Shown: piece by piece, positions 1-7,650 of the stretch | Numbering within the stretch: position 1 is the first letter of the stretch | How the letters are laid out: every line of letters starts with the position of its first letter | DNA from: an uncultured Eggerthellaceae bacterium | Lineage (GTDB): Bacteria > Actinomycetota > Coriobacteriia > Coriobacteriales > Eggerthellaceae | Assembly (NCBI GenBank): GCA_910588435.1 | Contig: CAJUPL010000015.1 | Location: forward strand, 1-44,103 | Direction of reading: 5' to 3' | Length of the DNA: 44,103 nt | Translations under genes and position numbers: made by a program | The notes under the pieces: generated by a model | Seen by the model: the letters and a program-made list of their open reading frames with translations, nothing else | Database searches by the model: none | What the model was told of the DNA's origin: nothing

Positions 1-17
1 GGGATGCAACGCATCCC

Positions 18-285
18 GTAAGCCGGACCGAGCGGAGCGAGGCCGAAGGATGGGGAAGGTTTGGCAGGTGACGGTCCTCAGGTTCAGCCTTGAGCCGCCG
101 AGTTTTCGGAGGGGTCCCGTTAGGGATCCCGACGAAAACGGCGATGCCTCCCCTACTCACTTGTGGCGAAGCATGCGATGGCTGGTACCCGAGCGTTTCT
201 GAAGGCAAGGGCGAATGTGGTATATCCAACCACATTCGACCGCCAGCCTGAGGCCTAGCGAGGGTGCCAGCCATCGCATGTGAGC
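18..285 (+). repeat. Long-stem block of the hairpin array, copy 1
   Basis: A block closed by a long-range stem: 175-190 pairs with 262-277 over 16 bp (one G-T wobble), extendable by 3 bp through 172-174/278-280. Inside it is a perfect 9-bp hairpin, 212-220 with 230-238 (CGAATGTGG/CCACATTCG). Upstream lie a GGTTCA/TGAGCC hairpin and a stem pairing CCG..TTTTCG with CGAAAACGG around a TCCC-GTTA-GGGA hairpin. Copy 2 at 43463-43735 keeps the fold while changing both arms of the long stem (CTGGT becomes CCGGC, opposite GCCAG becoming GCCGG). This points to a selected structure; whether it acts as RNA or DNA is not known. Confidence 0.75.
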
Positions 286-526
286 AGAGTGAGTGATGAG
301 GGTGGCAGCCCGAAATGCCCGGATGGTTGGTCTGCGCCAGGCTAGGTTGCCTGACCAGTTGCATTGTTCCGGGTGTTCGCAGGCTTTCGCCTGCGTTACG
401 CATTGCTGGCGCAACGCTGCGCTTGCAATGCAAGCGCCCACACATGGGGGGGGAGGCTCTGTGCTTGCAATGCAGCCACCCACAGGCAAGGGGGGGTGTC
501 CACAGGAGATGGCTTCACTCAGATAA

Positions 527-641
527 GGCGCGCGTAAGTGCGCCAAGGCCGCTACAGATGCATGAGCGACAAGCGAATGCATCTGTTAAAGGCCGCTATA
601 AAAGTGCACAGGCATGCTCTTTGCCTGTGCAGAACTTTTGG
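527..641 (+). repeat. Three-hairpin module A1
   Basis: Hairpin 1 is GGCGCGC/GTGCGCC (527-544). Linker AAGGCCGCTAC follows at 545-555. Hairpin 2 has arms 554-563 and 577-586 (ACAGATGCAT/ATGCATCTGT). Linker GTTAAAGGCCGC is at 585-596. Hairpin 3 has inner arms ACAGGCA/TGCCTGT closed by AAAAGTGC/GAACTTTT. The linkers are shared with seven other modules in this window; the stems are not. Confidence 0.8.
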
Positions 642-673
642 GCTGCAAGGGAGTCAGTGCTACAGGTTAGACA

Positions 674-776
674 GGTGGCCGGGAGGCCACCAAGGCCGCT
701 ACATGGTTGTGAATGAAATGAACAACCATGTTAAAGGCCGTAGTAAAAAGAGCGGGTGCTTGCACCCGCGACACCG
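674..776 (+). repeat. Three-hairpin module A2
   Basis: Hairpin 1 is GGTGGCC/GGCCACC (674-680, 685-691). AAGGCCGCTAC is at 692-702. Hairpin 2 has a 10-bp perfect stem ACATGGTTGT/ACAACCATGT (701-710, 722-731) unique to this copy. TTAAAGGCCG follows at 731-740. Hairpin 3 is GCGGGTGC/GCACCCGC. The arms share almost nothing with module A1 although both linkers are identical. Confidence 0.8.
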
Positions 777-828
777 GATCGTGGCAGCAAGGCTGCAGGA
801 GCATCTGGTTAGAGGCTGCTTTAAAAGG

Positions 829-853
829 GCACAGGCATGCTCTTTGCCTGTGC
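829..853 (-). terminator. Hairpin 3 copy acting as probable terminator after ftsW
   Basis: Read on the minus strand, a 9-bp perfect stem GCACAGGCA/TGCCTGTGC with a 7-nt loop is followed by CCTTTT, about 34 bp beyond the ftsW stop codon. It is also the last hairpin of array A, so the array probably supplies the terminator of the division operon. Confidence 0.5.
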
Positions 854-886
854 AGCATTTTTGGGGCAGCAAGGAAGCAAGAGGAT

Positions 887-2068
887 TCAGCGGTTGCGGA
901 TGACGCGGATGTTGTCGCGGGCGCGATCATAGGGGGCCGTGTTCGCAGAGGCATGCTGTACGGAGAGAATCAGCCCCACGATCATCAGAGACGAGATGAC
1001 CGACGTGCCTCCAGACGAGATGAACGGCAGCGGCTTGCCCGTTGTTGGGAAGACACCGATGGCGCAACCGATGTTCAGGAACGCCTGGAAGACCAGCATG
1101 ATGGCACAGCCGCCTGCGATCATGGCACCAAGGTTGTCCGGTGCGGAGTCTGAGATGCGCAAGGACGTGAACAGGAACAGCAGGAACAGCCCTATCACGA
1201 AGAGCGCGCCCACAAGCCCCATCTCCTCGCCCAGGACGGCGAAGATGAAGTCAGAGTCAGACGCGAAGAGGTACTGGTACTTCTCGTGCGAGTTCCCTAT
1301 CCCAACTCCGAATAGGCCGCCTTCGGCAAGCGCGTAGTATGAGCGGATGATATTGTAGCCAGAGCCTAGTCCGCCATCTCCGTCATTCCAAGGATCCAGG
1401 TAGACGAAGCGGTTAGAGCGATACCCTGAGCCCAGCGTGCCGCCAAGGACCGCCAGCGCGCCAACGGCGATGATTACCACCAAAGACCACGTGGGGAACC
1501 CCCCTATCCAAAGGACCGCGAAGATGCCAACAGCGCAGATTAGCGTGGTACCCATGTCAGACTGGGTGACGTACATGAACGCCAAGGGTGCCACGATCAG
1601 CGCCATGAGACGCAGCACCGCCATCCGGAAGTCTATCTCTTCTTGCTGGAACTTATGCGCGATGCGGATGGTCATCAAGATCAAGGCTACCTTGATGAAC
1701 TCAGAGGGCTGCATGCCAATGGGGCCAATGTAGAGCCACCGCTTAGCGCCGTTCACCTCAGTGCCAGCCACGAACGTGAGCAGCAAGAGCACCATGCAGA
1801 AGCCCCAGAACAGAAGCGTCAGGTTCCCGGCCCAAGCGTGATACGGCACCAGATACCAGATGATGATGGCGGCAACAAGCCCGATGGTGACATACACTGC
1901 TTGTCCTAGCACGTCAGAGAACGGGTTCTTCCCAGCCGCAGACAGATCAGCGGAAGACGCGGAGAACACCATCACTAGGCCTATCACCACAAGCGCGAAC
2001 ACGGACACCAGAAGCAGCGTGGTGGCCACGCGTGATTGCGTCATGGGCTTTGAACCGTGCCTTGCCAA
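887..2068 (-). CDS. ftsW: FtsW-type septal peptidoglycan glycosyltransferase
   Basis: Integral-membrane SEDS-family protein that polymerises lipid II at the division septum with its cognate class B PBP. The 393 residues are almost entirely hydrophobic helices. The family signature near residues 347-356 reads PFISSGGTS (usual form PFISYGGSS). The start chosen is a TTG at 2068, because AAGGGG lies six bases upstream and overlaps the murD stop; an ATG at 2044 is the alternative but lacks a close ribosome binding site. It is the last gene of the dcw operon here. murG and murC, often next, are absent: the following 886 bp are a hairpin array. RodA is the alternative family member, but the murD neighbour favours FtsW. 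Confidence 0.93.
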   Translation of the reverse strand: MARHGSKPMTQSRVATTLLLVSVFALVVIGLVMVFSASSADLSAAGKNPFSDVLGQAVYVTIGLVAAIIIWYLVPYHAWAGNLTLLFWGFCMVLLLLTFVAGTEVNGAKRWLYIGPIGMQPSEFIKVALILMTIRIAHKFQQEEIDFRMAVLRLMALIVAPLAFMYVTQSDMGTTLICAVGIFAVLWIGGFPTWSLVVIIAVGALAVLGGTLGSGYRSNRFVYLDPWNDGDGGLGSGYNIIRSYYALAEGGLFGVGIGNSHEKYQYLFASDSDFIFAVLGEEMGLVGALFVIGLFLLFLFTSLRISDSAPDNLGAMIAGGCAIMLVFQAFLNIGCAIGVFPTTGKPLPFISSGGTSVISSLMIVGLILSVQHASANTAPYDRARDNIRVIRNR

Positions 2069-2077
2069 AGCCGCCCC

Positions 2078-3562
2078 TTACAAGATCCCTTGTGCGCGCT
2101 TGCGCACGAGCTCCTTGAAGTGGCGCCCACGCTCCTCAAAGCAGGAGAACTCATCGAATGACGCGCACGCAGGTGATAGCAGGATGACGTCCCCGCTCTC
2201 AGCCGCGTCACATGCCGCCTTGAAGGCGTCGTCGAACCCAGAAGCGCGCACCACATGCACACCAGACCCCGCGAACGCATCAGCAAAGCGCTCAGCTGCC
2301 TCACCGAAGAGGACCACGCACTTCGCGTGTTCATCACAAGAAGCCACTAGCTCATCCAGCGGCCCCATCTTGTCACGCCCGCCCAGCATCACGATCAAAG
2401 GCCTATCTGGGAATGAGCCTAGCGCCATCAGCGTTGCATCAACGTTCGTGGCCTTGGAGTCATTGTAGAAGCTCATACCTTGAGCCTCCCCGCACGGCTC
2501 TATCCTATGCTCTAGCGGCTTGAACTCAGGGAGTGCCTCGGTCACCTTCACCGCATCCGCACCAAGCGCAACAGCGCCCGCAGCCGCCGCAAGCGCATTC
2601 AGTACGTTGTGCGGCCCCTTGATCTGCAGGTCATCCGCGCTTGGGAGCACGTATTCGCCATCATCGAAGGCCAGATGCAGGTGGTCCGCCTCATCCAGGA
2701 AAGCGGCGTTTAGCGCACCGCACGCCTCACGCATATCCCCCTTGATGCCAGCCTTCGTGCCGATGGGGATGTACGCAAAGCCGCCGCCTTCGCCATCATG
2801 CGCCAAGCGAGCCCTCCTCACCTGTTCGCGCACCACGTCATTGGTGGCATCCATGACCGCAACGCCGCCCGCGCGCTCAAGGCTGACAAGCATCTTCCAC
2901 TTGGCGTCAGCGTAAGCCTCAAAGCTTCCGTGCCAGCTCAAGTGATCGGGCGTGAGTCCCAGGAAGATGCCAACTTCAGGTGCGAAGTCAACGATGGATG
3001 CCAGCTGATATGATGAGACCTCTGCAACGAAGACGCGCTTGCCTTGGGGAGGGCACGCATTCTCAGAGAGGTCACCCACTACAGCATCAAGGCACGCGCT
3101 ACCGATGTTGCCGCAGGCCAGCGCATCGTATCCACATGAATCCAGCACCTGTGCCAACATGGCAGTAGTGGTGGTCTTGCCGTTCGTGCCCGTGACGCCA
3201 ACCCAAAGCGAATCCGCCGGGCTCTCACGCCATGCAAGCTCAACCTCACCGATGAGCTCCTTTGAGCACGCCTTCGCTGACCTATAGAAGCCGGACGTCT
3301 CCGGGATGCCCGGGCTTGCGATGCACACATCATATGAGCCCGCGACCGCATCCCCCTCCATGACCATCACAGGGAAGGGCGCATCCTGGCTGGCAACCTC
3401 AGCGCCACCTTGTCCGGGGTATACGGTGAGTGATGACACGCGCCCCTCAGGCTGCGCGGCAAGATAGCGCATGACCGCGCATCCCGTGACGCCAAGCCCC
3501 AAGAGGCACACATCACCCAAGCATCGAGGCGCAAGCTTGCGCCCGTATATCATCTGAGTCAT
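2078..3562 (-). CDS. murD: UDP-N-acetylmuramoyl-L-alanine--D-glutamate ligase
   Basis: Cytoplasmic Mur ligase that adds D-glutamate to UDP-MurNAc-L-Ala using ATP. From the ATG at 3562 the product is 494 residues: an N-terminal Rossmann-like UDP-binding domain, the ATP-binding loop GTNGKTTT at about residues 125-132, the HLSWHG motif of the central domain, and the C-terminal motif YNDSKATN. The open frame extends 20 codons further up, but that would run deep into mraY. The ATG at 3562 lies 7 bp past the mraY stop codon, as expected in this tightly packed operon. Its ribosome binding site is weak (CTGGAA), suggesting translational coupling. Confidence 0.95.
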   Translation of the reverse strand: MTQMIYGRKLAPRCLGDVCLLGLGVTGCAVMRYLAAQPEGRVSSLTVYPGQGGAEVASQDAPFPVMVMEGDAVAGSYDVCIASPGIPETSGFYRSAKACSKELIGEVELAWRESPADSLWVGVTGTNGKTTTTAMLAQVLDSCGYDALACGNIGSACLDAVVGDLSENACPPQGKRVFVAEVSSYQLASIVDFAPEVGIFLGLTPDHLSWHGSFEAYADAKWKMLVSLERAGGVAVMDATNDVVREQVRRARLAHDGEGGGFAYIPIGTKAGIKGDMREACGALNAAFLDEADHLHLAFDDGEYVLPSADDLQIKGPHNVLNALAAAAGAVALGADAVKVTEALPEFKPLEHRIEPCGEAQGMSFYNDSKATNVDATLMALGSFPDRPLIVMLGGRDKMGPLDELVASCDEHAKCVVLFGEAAERFADAFAGSGVHVVRASGFDDAFKAACDAAESGDVILLSPACASFDEFSCFEERGRHFKELVRKRAQGIL

Positions 3563-3569
3563 TTCCAGA

Positions 3570-4619
3570 TCACCCCGTAACCATCGAAGAGGAGAAGTAG
3601 AGCACGAAGCCACACGCGGCAAGCAGGCCCGAGATGATCCAGAACCTGACCACCACCTTCGTCTCTGACCACCCCTTCTTCTCGAAGTGATGATGCAGAG
3701 GCGCCATCAGGAAGACGCGCTCACCCGTGCGCTTGAACCATGCTACCTGGATCATGACGGAGAGCGCCTCGGCCACGAAGAGCGCGCCTATGATCAACAC
3801 GATGAACTCCGTCTTGGTGACAACGGCCAGGCATCCCAGCGCCTGACCAAGCGCCAAGGAACCGGTGTCACCCATGAAGATGTCTGCTGGGTGCGAATTG
3901 AACCAGAGGAAGCCCACGCACGCACCTGCGATGGCCGCTGAGAAGATGGCAGGCTCAAGCAGGTTCTCGCGGAAGGCGATGGCAGCCATCACGATCATGA
4001 CGATCATGACGGTACCCCCGGCCAGCCCATCAAGGCCGTCGGTCAGGTTCACCGCGTTCGAAAGCCCCATAAGCAAGATGAGATCGAAGACCACATACAG
4101 CCACGGGATGGACATCTCAGCCCCTCCCGGAAGCGGGATGGTGGTGGTCAAGATCCCAAGATCCAGCGTGCAGATGAACGGGATCTCAACGGTAGGCTGG
4201 ATATCCAGCATGTTGACGGCGCAGAGTATGAACGTCAAGGATATGGCGAACTGGAAGGCCAGCTTCGCTTTGGGGGTGAGGCCTAATGACCTCTCATGCG
4301 CGATGCTGGACACGTCATCTATGAGGCCCACGATGCCTGTCAGCACCACAGCCGCTATCAGGATGTAGGTCTCTATGTCAGGGACGCCCACCACGAACCC
4401 GGCCGCCACCACAGCTATCAGCATGACGATGCCGCCCATGGTTGGCGTGCCGCTCTTCACCAGGTGGGTCTGCGGGCCGTCATCGCGCACCTGCTGGCCG
4501 ATGTTCTCACGGCGCAGGATGCGGATGAGCACAGGCGTCAGCAGCATGGTCACAAGCACGCCGATGACCACGGCCATGAAGACCAGGAATGTAGGGTAGT
4601 TCTCGAAGTAGGAGAACAT
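3570..4619 (-). CDS. mraY: Phospho-N-acetylmuramoyl-pentapeptide transferase
   Basis: Membrane enzyme that transfers phospho-MurNAc-pentapeptide to undecaprenyl phosphate, giving lipid I. It has 349 residues and about ten hydrophobic helices. Visible family motifs are the Mg-binding DD pair (101-102), NLTDGLDGLAGG (about 201-212), FMGDTGS (about 258-264) and the histidine cluster APLHHHFE (about 316-323). The ATG directly abuts the murF TAG stop (TAGATG), which implies coupled translation. Length and motifs are normal for the family. Confidence 0.96.
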   Translation of the reverse strand: MFSYFENYPTFLVFMAVVIGVLVTMLLTPVLIRILRRENIGQQVRDDGPQTHLVKSGTPTMGGIVMLIAVVAAGFVVGVPDIETYILIAAVVLTGIVGLIDDVSSIAHERSLGLTPKAKLAFQFAISLTFILCAVNMLDIQPTVEIPFICTLDLGILTTTIPLPGGAEMSIPWLYVVFDLILLMGLSNAVNLTDGLDGLAGGTVMIVMIVMAAIAFRENLLEPAIFSAAIAGACVGFLWFNSHPADIFMGDTGSLALGQALGCLAVVTKTEFIVLIIGALFVAEALSVMIQVAWFKRTGERVFLMAPLHHHFEKKGWSETKVVVRFWIISGLLAACGFVLYFSSSMVTG

Positions 4620-6113
4620 CTAGCTTGCCAGCCCTTCCGCCAGACGCGCAAGTCCCATGAAGTTGGAGGCCTTCACCAGCACCACGTCCTGTTCGAAGAG
4701 AGTGCCCTCAAGCTCCTCAAGCGCAAGCGCTATGGTGTCAACGCATGTCACCTTGCCCTCATCCATGCCGCTTGCAACCGCGCCCTTCGCGATCAGGCGG
4801 CTTGACGGCCCTACGCAGATGAGCCTGTCTGTCTGGCTTGCAGCAACGGCCTCCCCCACGCCCTCATGGCACGCATCTGAGAAGCTGCCAAGCTCGCCCA
4901 TGTCTCCAAGCACGGCAACGCGATGCCCGCGCACATCCATGGCGTCTAGCATAGCCAAGGAAGCACGCATGGAGTCAGGGCTTGCGTTGTATGCATCATT
5001 GATGACCGTGAAGCCGCCAGCGGCGCGCAGGATCTCCTGCCGCCCGGCCTCAGGCACAGAGCCGCTGAGAGCACGTGCGATGTCATCCGGAGACACCCCC
5101 ATGGCGCGCCCCACGGCTGCCGCTGCAAGCGCGTTCGCCACGTTGTGCTCACCGCGCAGAGCCAACGTCACGCTTGCGCGCTCAATGTCTGGCTCCATGT
5201 CGAACAGCGTTGGCTCCCCCGGCACATGCGCACGGAAGCCCTTGAAGCAGGCCGTGAAGTGCGGGCGCCCTTCGGCATCAAGCTCAACGTCTTCCGCCCA
5301 CGTCTGCCGTGAGCACTCGAAGCGCGGCTCTCCTGCCAGCTCACCGTATGCGCAGACACTGATACCGCGAACGTCCAAGCGCGCGTGCTGAGCAAGGTAG
5401 GGAGAGTATTCATCGCCTGAGTTCAGGAATGCCGCGCCTGTGCCCTGGGGAAGCTCTTCCAGAAGCTCCGCCTTCGCATTCGCGATGGCCTCCCTTGATC
5501 CAAGCATCTCTATATGGGACTCCCCAACGTTGGTGATGACACCCCAATCAGGGCGCGCCATGCGGCAGAGGTCGCGGATCTGACCCGCGCCGTCCATGCC
5601 CATCTCCATCACCAGCGCCTCATCATCAGGCTCACAAGCCAGAAGCGTGAGCGGACCTCCAAGCTCATTGTTCTGGTTGCCGCGCGTGGCGCATACCTTG
5701 AGCTTGGATGCCAGCACATCACGCGTGAGGTTCTTCGTTGTGGTCTTGCCCACAGAACCCGTGATGGCTATCACCTTCGCCTGGATATGATTTCGCCACT
5801 CTGCAGCGATGTCTGCCACTGCATGCGGGGTTGAGGGCACTTGGATGATGGCCGCCCCCAGCTCACGTGCGAACGTGAGGCAGCTTGCAGGAAGCGGGTC
5901 CGTTATGAGCGCTGCGCGTGCGCCTTGCGAAAGCGCGCTCTTGACGAAGTCATGCCCGTCTGACCGCTCACCTTGGATGGCAACGTAAAGGGCGCCTTCG
6001 GTCACATCCCTGGAATCAAGGGTGATGGAGGTCAGCACCTCAGAGGCATCAATGGGCTCAACGATCCATTGACCGCCTGCCGCCTGCATGATCTGCTTGG
6101 CATTCAGCCTCAT
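4620..6113 (-). CDS. murF: UDP-N-acetylmuramoyl-tripeptide--D-alanyl-D-alanine ligase
   Basis: Mur ligase that adds the D-Ala-D-Ala dipeptide in the last cytoplasmic step of precursor synthesis. The 497-residue product shows the P-loop GSVGKTTTK (about 119-127), the central motif TNVGESHIEMLGS followed by a KAELLE stretch, and NDAYNASPDSM in the C-terminal domain; NDAYNA is typical of MurF. The ATG overlaps the murE stop in an ATGA arrangement, and the stop touches the mraY start, so murE-murF-mraY are translationally linked. Confidence 0.95.
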   Translation of the reverse strand: MRLNAKQIMQAAGGQWIVEPIDASEVLTSITLDSRDVTEGALYVAIQGERSDGHDFVKSALSQGARAALITDPLPASCLTFARELGAAIIQVPSTPHAVADIAAEWRNHIQAKVIAITGSVGKTTTKNLTRDVLASKLKVCATRGNQNNELGGPLTLLACEPDDEALVMEMGMDGAGQIRDLCRMARPDWGVITNVGESHIEMLGSREAIANAKAELLEELPQGTGAAFLNSGDEYSPYLAQHARLDVRGISVCAYGELAGEPRFECSRQTWAEDVELDAEGRPHFTACFKGFRAHVPGEPTLFDMEPDIERASVTLALRGEHNVANALAAAAVGRAMGVSPDDIARALSGSVPEAGRQEILRAAGGFTVINDAYNASPDSMRASLAMLDAMDVRGHRVAVLGDMGELGSFSDACHEGVGEAVAASQTDRLICVGPSSRLIAKGAVASGMDEGKVTCVDTIALALEELEGTLFEQDVVLVKASNFMGLARLAEGLAS

Positions 6114-7636
6114 CTTGCCTCCCTGACTTCCCTGCCCTCATCAACCGCCAGCATCAGCATGTGATAGCGGATCTCCTCTGCGTCGTCGAAATGCACGCGG
6201 TCACGCCCGAACTCCATCACCGTCTCATGTCCGCGCCCGCAGACCAAGATCACATCCCCAGGGGATGCCGAATACACAGCTTGCTTGATGGCGCGCTTCC
6301 TGTCAGGGATCATCTTGACCTTGGAGCCCAGCGCATCCGCAGCGCCTTTTGGCATGCATGCCATGACCTCAGATAGGATATCCATCACGCGCTCAGAGTG
6401 AGCGTTGTCATTGGTGAGATGCACATGATCAGCGCCAAGCGCCGCTTCCAGCATCAGCGCCCTCTTGCCCTTGTCCCTGTCCCCTTCGCAACCGAACACT
6501 ATATGCACGTTGCCTTGGGAGACCTCACGCGCGGCCTCGATGGCCTTCTCAATGGCATCAGGGGTATGCGCATAGTCAACGAATGCAGCGAAATCCATCT
6601 CAGGCGCAACCTTCACGCGCTGCATGCGCCCCGGCGGCGACGACGCGTCTGCCAGAGACGCCGCAGCCTGCCCAAGATCCGCACCGGCAACCAGCGCTGA
6701 GGCAAGCGCCACCATCACGTTCTCAGTATTGAACATCCCAACCAGAGGATGCGTGAGGCGCAAGGCTGATCCATCAAGCGCTCTCAGCTCTAGCTCCGCA
6801 TCAGCGCCAACCTGCTTGCGCTCTATCAAACGAAGGTCATCTGACGGGTGCGGCCCAACGCGCACCACCCTATCCCCCGCCTCTTCGCACTCCCGCGCAA
6901 GCCTGCGTCCAGCATCTCCAAAGGTTGAGATCACGCGCGTTGCTGGGAACTCATCTGAGAAGAGGTGCTTCTTGGCCTGGTAGTAGGACTCCATGTCCTT
7001 GTGGAAATCAAGGTGGTCTTGGGTCAGGTTGGTGAATGCCGTGATGGCGAAATGCACATTTCGAACGCGCCCCATCTCAAGGGCGTGCGATGACACCTCA
7101 AGCGCTGAGGCTTGGGCCCCAAGCTCCAGCATCTGAGCTAGCAAGCGCTCAAGGTCAGCTGACTCAGGGGTGGTGTGTGCGCTCTCAAGCTCATATCCAT
7201 CCACACGCGCACCGCACGTGCCTATGACGCCGCAGGTGATGCCGCAAGCATTCAGCATGTGCTCTATGAGGTACGTGGTGGTGGTCTTGCCGTTCGTGCC
7301 GGTGACCCCTATGAGCGCAAGCTTCTCAGACGGGCTGCCGTAGAAGTTGGCCGCTGCAAGCGCCAAGGCACTGCGCGCATCGGGAACCTTCGCCTGCGGG
7401 ATGCCGTCAGCACCTGGGAAGTCCAGCCAGCGTTCGCAGACTATGGCAGAAGCGCCCCTGTCAACCGCGGCCTGCGCGAAATCATGGCCATCAGATTCAA
7501 GCCCGCATACGCAGAAGAACGCATTGCCTTTGCGCACGCGCCGCGAATCATAGGCGATGCCCGATACGGGCACGTGCCCTGAGCCTTTGAGGTCATGGGG
7601 TATCCCGCAGAGGATGTCTGCCAGGGAGCTTGTCAT
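6110..7636 (-). CDS. murE: UDP-N-acetylmuramoyl-L-alanyl-D-glutamate--diamino acid ligase
   Basis: Mur ligase that adds the third amino acid of the stem peptide. It has 508 residues with GTNGKTTTT (113-121), NLTQDHLDFH in the central domain, VDYAHTPDA (353-361), GCEGDRDKGKR and GRGHE near the end. The substrate loop that reads DNPR in meso-diaminopimelate-adding enzymes reads DNAH here (410-413), so the arginine that contacts the diaminopimelate carboxylate is missing. The diamino acid therefore cannot be assigned with confidence; lysine, ornithine or an unusual DAP-binding mode are possible. It ends in a 4-bp overlap with murF. Confidence 0.93.
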   Translation of the reverse strand: MTSSLADILCGIPHDLKGSGHVPVSGIAYDSRRVRKGNAFFCVCGLESDGHDFAQAAVDRGASAIVCERWLDFPGADGIPQAKVPDARSALALAAANFYGSPSEKLALIGVTGTNGKTTTTYLIEHMLNACGITCGVIGTCGARVDGYELESAHTTPESADLERLLAQMLELGAQASALEVSSHALEMGRVRNVHFAITAFTNLTQDHLDFHKDMESYYQAKKHLFSDEFPATRVISTFGDAGRRLARECEEAGDRVVRVGPHPSDDLRLIERKQVGADAELELRALDGSALRLTHPLVGMFNTENVMVALASALVAGADLGQAAASLADASSPPGRMQRVKVAPEMDFAAFVDYAHTPDAIEKAIEAAREVSQGNVHIVFGCEGDRDKGKRALMLEAALGADHVHLTNDNAHSERVMDILSEVMACMPKGAADALGSKVKMIPDRKRAIKQAVYSASPGDVILVCGRGHETVMEFGRDRVHFDDAEEIRYHMLMLAVDEGREVREAR

Positions 7637-7650
7637 CTAAAGCATCACGC

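Larger units (their letters stand above)
1..886 (+). repeat. Hairpin-array element, locus A (non-coding)
   Basis: Gene-free stretch between the window edge and the 3' end of ftsW. In order: a stem-loop at 1-17 (GGGATGC/GCATCCC), a long-stem block (18-285), a core of stem-loops (295-441), a G-rich spacer, two tandem three-hairpin modules (527-641 and 674-776) and a final hairpin (829-853). The same linkers recur in six other loci of this window while the stem sequences differ. The short ORFs that cross it lack ribosome binding sites, overlap each other on both strands and are interrupted by the palindromes, so I treat it as non-coding. It begins in mid-element: the first hairpin corresponds to the third hairpin of a module whose left part lies outside the window. 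Function unknown. Confidence 0.85.

Noticed and set aside
545..596. Integron attC-like sites
   Set aside because: The hairpins vary while ends are conserved, as in attC, but the required RYYYAAC/GTTRRRY ends are not complementary here (both ends carry AAGGCCGC in direct orientation) and no integrase is present.
1..900. CRISPR array
   Set aside because: Repeat units are structured modules of changing sequence with no constant repeat/spacer periodicity and no cas genes nearby.
157..954. Overlapping ORFs on both strands at the left end (up to 141 codons)
   Set aside because: They cross perfect palindromes, lack ribosome binding sites, and similar frames arise in every array copy because of the repeats.
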